This document shows, one piece after another, positions 33,021 to 37,325 of a stretch of 37,325 bases of DNA. The notes under the pieces were generated by a model. The model was not told the DNA's origin. It saw only the letters and a program-made list of their open reading frames with translations, and made no database searches. Where the stretch lies: the NCBI GenBank assembly GCA_023435225.1, contig JAEYRX010000047.1:1-37325 (forward strand). The letters are read 5' to 3'. Position 1 is the stretch's first letter. Every line of letters begins with the position of its first letter. Position numbers and translations under genes: made by a program. The DNA is from Bacillota bacterium (GTDB lineage Bacteria; Bacillota; UBA4882; UBA8346).

Positions 33021-33332
33021 ATGATTATTAGATATCACGGAGTTAATTATCATTGGTCTTTTAAAAAATTTATGGTTAATTTGATGATAATCTTACTTGT
33101 TATCTCATTTTGGACAGTTTATAACTCTAAAGTAGCCAAGGCCACTACTGACAAAAAAGTTATCGAAATGACTGTAAGACGCGGCGATACTTTATGGTCC
33201 ATAGCTCAAAGACTGGCCCCTGAAACTGATCCGAGAATTATAATCAAACAAATTAAATCACAAAACAATTTAAATACTGTTAATTTAATAGCCGGACAAA
33301 AATTGGAAATGGAAATCGTCAGTAATAGATAA
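33021..33332 (+). CDS. YneA-like SOS cell-division suppressor (TM + LysM)
   Basis: 103 residues from ATG 33021 (AAGGAG at 33005-33010). One membrane helix (about residues 18-35) and a LysM domain beginning TVRRGDTLWSIAQRLAP. In Bacillus, YneA has this plan, lies divergent to lexA and delays division during SOS. Position, size and the LexA boxes make the same role likely. The open frame upstream to 32934 runs through the operator and is not coding. Confidence 0.85.
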   Translation: MIIRYHGVNYHWSFKKFMVNLMIILLVISFWTVYNSKVAKATTDKKVIEMTVRRGDTLWSIAQRLAPETDPRIIIKQIKSQNNLNTVNLIAGQKLEMEIVSNR

Positions 33333-33348
33333 TATATTTTACAAGTAC

Positions 33349-33467
33349 AGTTTACAGTTGACAATTGATAGTTAAAATTCTTTATTAATATTTTAAATAA
33401 CGACTATAATTTACAACTATCAACTATTAACTATCAACTATCAACTTTGAACTATCAACTATCAACA
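33349..33467. repeat. AACTATCAACT microrepeat array with inverted arm
   Basis: A left arm (TACAGTTGACAATTGATAGTT, about 33356-33375) faces a run of CAACTATCAACTAT-type units (33411-33467). This fills the gap between the yneA-like gene and the 44-residue ORF. Confidence 0.7.
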
Positions 33468-33482
33468 GTGGGGGAGATATAA

Positions 33483-33617
33483 TTGAAATATTCAGCTAAA
33501 ATGAATAGTATTAAGGAAAAACCGGAAATTAGACAAAAAGAGTTAACCTATATGAGTCAGTACATGGCCTTAATTTTACAAAAAGAAAAACTGCAAGAGT
33601 TAAAAATGACCGGATAA
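33483..33617 (+). CDS. Candidate 44-residue ORF in the SOS unit
   Basis: TTG 33483 with GGGGGAGA just upstream (about 33470-33476); the peptide begins MKYSAKMNSIKEKPEIRQKE and ends LQKEKLQELKMTG. It is basic, highly helical and has no membrane segment. It follows the yneA-like gene in the same direction with no terminator between, so LexA would control it too. It does not look like YnzC/DUF896, the small protein near B. subtilis yneA. Family unrecognised. Confidence 0.55.
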   Translation: MKYSAKMNSIKEKPEIRQKELTYMSQYMALILQKEKLQELKMTG

Positions 33618-33709
33618 ACTAATAAAAGGAGTTGTCGGTGTTTTTTTATTTAATCATTTGGTTTTTGATGTATGATCTTACCTATAATGGCTAAACTGTT
33701 ATAAAGTAA

Positions 33710-33777
33710 GGGATTTTCATAATTAAGAAACCCAACATTTTGATACAATATATTGATAGCTACATCCGGGATGTTCA
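33710..33777. repeat. Palindromic element family 1, copy 3 (truncated)
   Basis: Begins GGGATTTTCATAATTA and follows copies 1 and 2 for 68 bp up to GGGATGTTCA, where it abuts the 98-bp element at 33778. Its right half is missing and does not reappear after that element. Confidence 0.8.
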
Positions 33778-33875
33778 GGAAGCGCTGATTAATTGAATAA
33801 GTGACGATTTTGTGCTTCGCAAAATGCCTAATACCACATATTTGCTTGCACAAAATCGGATTAATCAGCGCTTCC
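33778..33875 (+). repeat. 98-bp palindromic MITE-like element, copy B
   Basis: Perfect 16-bp ends GGAAGCGCTGATTAAT / ATTAATCAGCGCTTCC and inner pair CGATTTTGTGC / GCACAAAATCG. Its flanks (TTCA, TTAG) do not match, unlike the other three copies. With copy 3 of family 1 it occupies much of the 461-bp gap 33618-34078. Confidence 0.92.
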
Positions 33876-33887
33876 TTAGTAAAAGCA

Positions 33888-33933
33888 TAAAATTAAAAAC
33901 CGGTTGGATATTCCCGACCGGTTTTTAATTTTA
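33888..33933. terminator. Strong bidirectional terminator
   Basis: A perfect 17-bp stem: TAAAATTAAAAACCGGT (33888-33904) with its complement at 33917-33933, 12-nt loop, A-tract on one side and T-tract on the other. It ends the SOS unit. Confidence 0.9.
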
Positions 33934-34078
33934 TGAATAAGTGAAAACTCTCTTGGAATACAGGAAATTATAATACTAAATTGAAATATATAGAATAATC
34001 TTCTTAAAATTAATTGTGAAAGAAAAACAGAAACTCAGTCGTTATATGGTTTGATAAAATAAACGAGGAGAATAAAAA

Positions 34079-34774
34079 ATGAAAAAAATTGGGACTGCAG
34101 TTTTATTATTAATCTTACTATTGGCCGTTAGTGTTTTTGCTACGAACGAATATGTAACCAAAGATTATAATTTTCAGGGATTTACCGGGGTTAGTGTTGC
34201 ATCCGGAATGAAGTTGGATGTAAAACAAGGAGGAAGTTTTGAAGTAAAAGTCCAAACCAAAGAGAATAACTTTGACCGGATTAGAGTGGAACAAAGAGGA
34301 AATATACTTGAGTTTTCCATATTGCCATTTTCAAATATTCATGAAAGAGTGGAAATCTCCGTAACAATACCTGTACTGACTTTTATTGAGTTAAGCGGTG
34401 GAAGTATTGCTAATATTGCAATAAACGTTCCGGACAAGAATTTTAATGCCGAGCTTTCCGGTGGTTCTTCTCTTACCGGAAATCTCCAAACTCAAAGGTT
34501 AGAAATAGCCGCCTCCGGTGGTTGCCGGACCGAAATGACCGGTCGGGCGGATTCACTGAAAATTAACGCCTCCGGAGGAAGCAGGGTTAAACTTGATAAC
34601 TTTTCGGTAAAAGTCAGTAGACTCGATCTGTCAGGCGGATCTATGGTAGATATATATGTTACCGAATTAATGGATATAAACGCCAGCGGAGGTTCTCGTA
34701 TATTTTATAAGGGCAATCCACGTTTAGGTAAAACTTCTTTTTCCGGGGGAGCCGGTGTTCAAAGTCGGAATTAA
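34079..34774 (+). CDS. Secreted GIN-domain (DUF2807) protein
   Basis: 231 residues with a signal peptide (MKKIGTAVLLLILLLAVSVFA). The rest is the right-handed beta-helix of the GIN/DUF2807 family, 'putative auto-transporter adhesin head', with repeated LSGGS and ASGGSR turns (for example near residues 119, 136, 165 and 203). Family members are surface or secreted; no precise function is known. Monocistronic, with AACGAGGAGAATAAAAA before the ATG. Confidence 0.85.
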   Translation: MKKIGTAVLLLILLLAVSVFATNEYVTKDYNFQGFTGVSVASGMKLDVKQGGSFEVKVQTKENNFDRIRVEQRGNILEFSILPFSNIHERVEISVTIPVLTFIELSGGSIANIAINVPDKNFNAELSGGSSLTGNLQTQRLEIAASGGCRTEMTGRADSLKINASGGSRVKLDNFSVKVSRLDLSGGSMVDIYVTELMDINASGGSRIFYKGNPRLGKTSFSGGAGVQSRN

Positions 34775-34841
34775 TTGTTCTAAAGAATTGTGATTTTAAT
34801 TGTTTCCGTGCTTTTTAGATGCTAAAATAAAAGTAATCTAA

Positions 34842-34939
34842 GGAAGCGCTGATTAATTGAATAAGTGACGATTTTATGCTTCGCAAAATGCCTAATACCG
34901 CATATTTGCTTGCACAAAATCGGATTAATCAGCGCTTCC
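34842..34939 (+). repeat. 98-bp palindromic MITE-like element, copy C
   Basis: Perfect 16-bp ends as in copy B, flanked by CTAA on both sides (34838-34841 and 34940-34943). It lies 29 bp before the endoglucanase start, so it is probably transcribed as part of its leader. Confidence 0.93.
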
Positions 34940-34968
34940 CTAAGTTCTTAAAAGTGGAGGATTCTCAT

Positions 34969-35970
34969 ATGAAAACCGGAAATTTGGCAATTAAAACCAT
35001 GCAACTGTTATTAGGAATAGGAATGATTTTTACCGGTTTAATCCCATTAAACGCTGCTGAAAACACTCCTGTTGAACAAAATGGTTTTTTAAAAGTGATC
35101 GGCAATCAACTTTGCAGCCAAGACGGGCAACCGGTTCAGTTAAAAGGTATGAGTTCCTATGGTTTACAATGGGAATCCGGTTCAAAATACATAAACTACG
35201 ACTGTTTGAAATATCTCCGCGACAATTGGAATATTAATGTTTTTCGTTTAGCTATGTATACCGCTGAAGGCGGTTATATTGAAGATCCGGCAGTAGCAGA
35301 AACAGTCAAGAACGGAGTCGATATAGCCGTAAAGCTTGGAATATATGTTATTATAGATTGGCATATTCTTGTCGATAATGATCCTAACCAATACAAAGAC
35401 CAAGCAGTAGGTTTTTTTAAACAAATGGCCACTTTATACGGGAAATATCCCAATGTAATCTATGAGATTTGTAATGAACCCAATAATGTATTCTGGTCCA
35501 AACAAATTAAGCCTTATGCGGAAACAGTAATCAGCGCTATCAGAACAATCGATAAAAGTAATATCATTATTGTCGGAACCTCCTCCAATAGTCGTGATGT
35601 CGATATGGCGGCCGAAGACCCGCTTTCCGGAGAAAATCTAATGTACGCTTGTCATTTTTACGCCGGCTCCCACGGTCAATCCGTCAGACGGCAGATAGAT
35701 AACGCCCGGAAAAATGGTTCAGCAATTTTTGTAACCGAGTGGGGGAGCACCAACGCCAGCGGGGACGGACCTATTTATCCGGAGTTGGTCAAAATCTGGA
35801 TGAATTATATGAATGATAACCAGATCAGCTGGTGTAACTGGTCACTAAGCGACAAAGGCGAAGGTTCCGCCGCGTTAATGCCAGGTGCTAATACTAACGG
35901 CGACTGGACTGATGATGAACTAACGGAGACCGGGAAATTGGTTAAGTCGTTTTTAATAATGAAATTTTAA
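34969..35970 (+). CDS. Secreted GH5 endoglucanase (cellulase)
   Basis: 333 residues from ATG 34969 (TGGAGG at 34955-34960, 8-nt spacing). A signal peptide of about 32 residues is followed by a single GH5 catalytic domain: LKGMSSYGLQW, FRLAMYT, VIIDWHI, acid/base Glu170 in CNEPN and nucleophile Glu257 in VTEWGS, with WCNWSLSDK near the end. The pattern suits subfamily 2 beta-1,4-endoglucanases. There is no carbohydrate-binding module or dockerin. The frame remains open upstream into the 98-bp repeat, which would give a false N-terminal extension. Confidence 0.92.
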   Translation: MKTGNLAIKTMQLLLGIGMIFTGLIPLNAAENTPVEQNGFLKVIGNQLCSQDGQPVQLKGMSSYGLQWESGSKYINYDCLKYLRDNWNINVFRLAMYTAEGGYIEDPAVAETVKNGVDIAVKLGIYVIIDWHILVDNDPNQYKDQAVGFFKQMATLYGKYPNVIYEICNEPNNVFWSKQIKPYAETVISAIRTIDKSNIIIVGTSSNSRDVDMAAEDPLSGENLMYACHFYAGSHGQSVRRQIDNARKNGSAIFVTEWGSTNASGDGPIYPELVKIWMNYMNDNQISWCNWSLSDKGEGSAALMPGANTNGDWTDDELTETGKLVKSFLIMKF

Positions 35971-36312
35971 TAGTTTCAACAGGTGTAATAATTTTATTAT
36001 ACTAATAAGAGTAATTCACAGATTATAATACCCAAAGTAATACGGATAGAATATTAAAGAATAGAACTAAAATATTCGGTTTAGAATAAATAAATCGGAT
36101 ATTTTTATGGCTATAACTGGACAATTGGCATTATTAATAATTTTTAAGAAATTATTTGAGTCGTATAATATATCTTATGTCAACTAAAATAACTGTTTAA
36201 AATAAATTACTCTCTTGAGTCAATTTTTTTTCTTCAATTTAAATCTTTGAATATAATCTGGTGTTTATTTTTTATGTCCTTTAAGGTATAATTCCTTTAA
36301 CTATTTAGCTAA
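35971..36312. other. AT-rich spacer with no gene
   Basis: 342 bp with no ORF of note, no strong terminator (only TAATAA/TTATTA near 35988) and no clear promoter. Confidence 0.6.
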
Positions 36313-36410
36313 GGAAGCGCTGATTAATTGAATTAGTGACGATTTTGTGCTTCGCAAAATGTCTAATACCGCATATTTGCTCGCACAAAATCGGATTAAT
36401 CAGCGCTTCC
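36313..36410 (+). repeat. 98-bp palindromic MITE-like element, copy D
   Basis: Perfect 16-bp ends, flanked by CTAA on both sides (36309-36312 and 36411-36414). It lies 33 bp before the start of the DUF4931-like gene. Confidence 0.93.
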
Positions 36411-36443
36411 CTAAAAAAAGTATTAAAAATAGTAGGTGCAAAA

Positions 36444-37211
36444 ATGACAGCTAACAGATATCTTCATTTCCTCTCCGAAATCGGAAAAGAAAAATTTATT
36501 TATCAAGGTGAGAATCAATGTCCATTCTGCAATCGCGCCGAACTTTCGGATATTTTAGCTGAAGATGATTCAATATTATTAGTAAAGAACAAATTCGCTA
36601 CTTTAGCAGATACTTTTCAAACAGTGCTTATTGAAACCGCTAATTGTTCAGCCGATATAACTACCTACGATTCAAATTATATGCGGAAAATAATTAGCTT
36701 TGGAATCGATCATTGGCTGGCAATGGAGCAAAGCGGTAATTTTAAATCGGTAGTATTTTTCAAAAATCACGGGCCTTTATCCGGCGGCAGTATCAATCAT
36801 GCCCATATGCAAATTGTCGGGCTAAAAGATATTGATTATAAGCTTAATTTAAATGATGATATTTTTGAAGGAATAGAAATCCATAAAGACGGAAATTGTT
36901 TGCTTAATCTGTCCATCAAACCCAATGTTTGTTCAACTGAATTTAATATTATCACTACTCCCCGCCACGACCATTTTCTGGCGGATAATATCCAAATTAT
37001 CGTAAAATATATACTTAATAACCTAAAGTGCAGCAGCTATAATCTATTCTTCTACCAATGGAAAAAATCTATTATCTGTAAAATAGTTCCGAGGTATATA
37101 ACTTCACCATTTTTCGTGGGCTACTCCATTCCTCAAATTTCTAATAGATTGAATAAGATTGTTGAAGAGATACAAAAAATTTACTACAATTCTTCTGAAT
37201 ATATATGTTGA
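36444..37211 (+). CDS. DUF4931/GalT-like HIT-superfamily protein
   Basis: 255 residues from ATG 36444; the longer open frame from 36336 is repeat sequence. An N-terminal zinc knuckle CPFC is followed by LLVKNKFATLADTFQTVLIET, then FKNHGPLSGGSINHAHMQIVGL, whose HAH resembles the HxH nucleotide-transfer site of galactose-1-phosphate uridylyltransferases. Bacillota proteins of this type are called DUF4931, and their substrate is not established. The ribosome site (TAGGTG, 36433-36438) is modest. Confidence 0.8.
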   Translation: MTANRYLHFLSEIGKEKFIYQGENQCPFCNRAELSDILAEDDSILLVKNKFATLADTFQTVLIETANCSADITTYDSNYMRKIISFGIDHWLAMEQSGNFKSVVFFKNHGPLSGGSINHAHMQIVGLKDIDYKLNLNDDIFEGIEIHKDGNCLLNLSIKPNVCSTEFNIITTPRHDHFLADNIQIIVKYILNNLKCSSYNLFFYQWKKSIICKIVPRYITSPFFVGYSIPQISNRLNKIVEEIQKIYYNSSEYIC

Positions 37212-37288
37212 AAAAAGTTTTAGGTAAAACATTCACATCCTTAAAGCCGGCTGTGAATGGCGAAATTCTTGAACTTTTTTCAACATAT
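37203..37288. terminator. Long two-tier hairpin over the 3' end of the DUF4931-like gene
   Basis: Perfect 17-bp outer arms ATATGTTGAAAAAAGTT (37203-37219) and its complement (37272-37288), with inner arms CATTCACA (37230-37237) and TGTGAATG (37252-37259). It includes the stop codon. It may terminate transcription or be another palindromic repeat element. Confidence 0.6.
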
Positions 37289-37325
37289 GAATCAAGGAAT
37301 ATATGTTGCCTGAAAGTTTAAATCC

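Noticed and set aside
33349..33467. CRISPR array in the AACTATCAACT repeats
   Set aside because: The units are short, degenerate and contiguous, with no regular unique spacers and no cas gene nearby.
34876..34968. N-terminal extension of the endoglucanase reading from the 98-bp repeat
   Set aside because: The extension encodes repeat sequence and precedes both the ribosome site and the signal peptide.
36336..36443. N-terminal extension of the DUF4931-like protein
   Set aside because: It is translated from repeat copy D; similar extensions arise in any frame through that repeat.

Overview
The window looks like chromosomal DNA of a low-to-moderate GC, Gram-positive-type bacterium (Bacillota), probably a deep-branching or clostridia-like anaerobe. 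The evidence is the gene order mutS - mutL - miaA - hfq - dapF - pheA - (YnbB-like PLP lyase) ... lexA / yneA-like, LexA boxes of the Bacillus type, many TTG starts with strong AGGAGG ribosome binding sites, and a lipoprotein-anchored ABC solute-binding protein. No rRNA, tRNA, CRISPR array or transposase gene was seen, and I cannot name a genus.

Layout. (1) 2-6132: the 3' part of a large membrane-anchored VWA-domain protein, then a ThiB/ThiP/ThiQ-like ABC importer. (2) 6224-7587: a small STAS/SpoIIAA-like protein on the minus strand and an extracytoplasmic coiled-coil protein of unknown role. (3) 7769-19761: a compact biosynthetic cluster, visibly more AT-rich than its neighbours. It encodes a free-standing adenylation-carrier (A-T) protein; a very unusual 1170-residue fusion glycosyltransferase - radical SAM/SPASM - glycosyltransferase; a 1812-residue C-A-T-thioesterase-MFS exporter fusion; and a left-handed beta-helix acyltransferase. 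A strong hairpin terminator closes it. (4) 19953-31426: the mismatch-repair/housekeeping block (mutS, mutL, miaA, hfq, dapF, then after a terminator pheA and a PLP lyase), followed by a zinc-ribbon membrane protein, a HEAT-repeat protein and surE. (5) 31686-33617: an unknown gene, lexA, and a divergent SOS unit (YneA-like LysM protein plus a 44-residue ORF), with three LexA boxes between the divergent promoters. (6) 34079-37211: a secreted GIN-domain protein, a secreted GH5 endoglucanase and a DUF4931/GalT-like protein.

How the genes work together. The cluster in (3) is the most novel part. Two adenylation/carrier modules could make a two-residue peptide. The GT-rSAM-GT protein could glycosylate and radically modify it, the acyltransferase could acylate it, and the fused MFS domain could export it. 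Three of the four proteins carry a similar short basic motif (K-x-x-L-x-x-x-[VL]-L-[KR]-x-R-K) at a terminus, and the fourth has an acidic C-terminal tail. I infer a docking code that holds the assembly together. The product is unknown.

Two families of small palindromic elements are scattered here. One is exactly 98 bp long, has four copies with 16-bp terminal inverted repeats, and three copies have 4-bp target duplications. The other is about 113 bp, with two full copies that bracket the NRPS-MFS gene and one truncated copy. Several sets of imperfect microrepeats also lie in or near 5' regions of genes.
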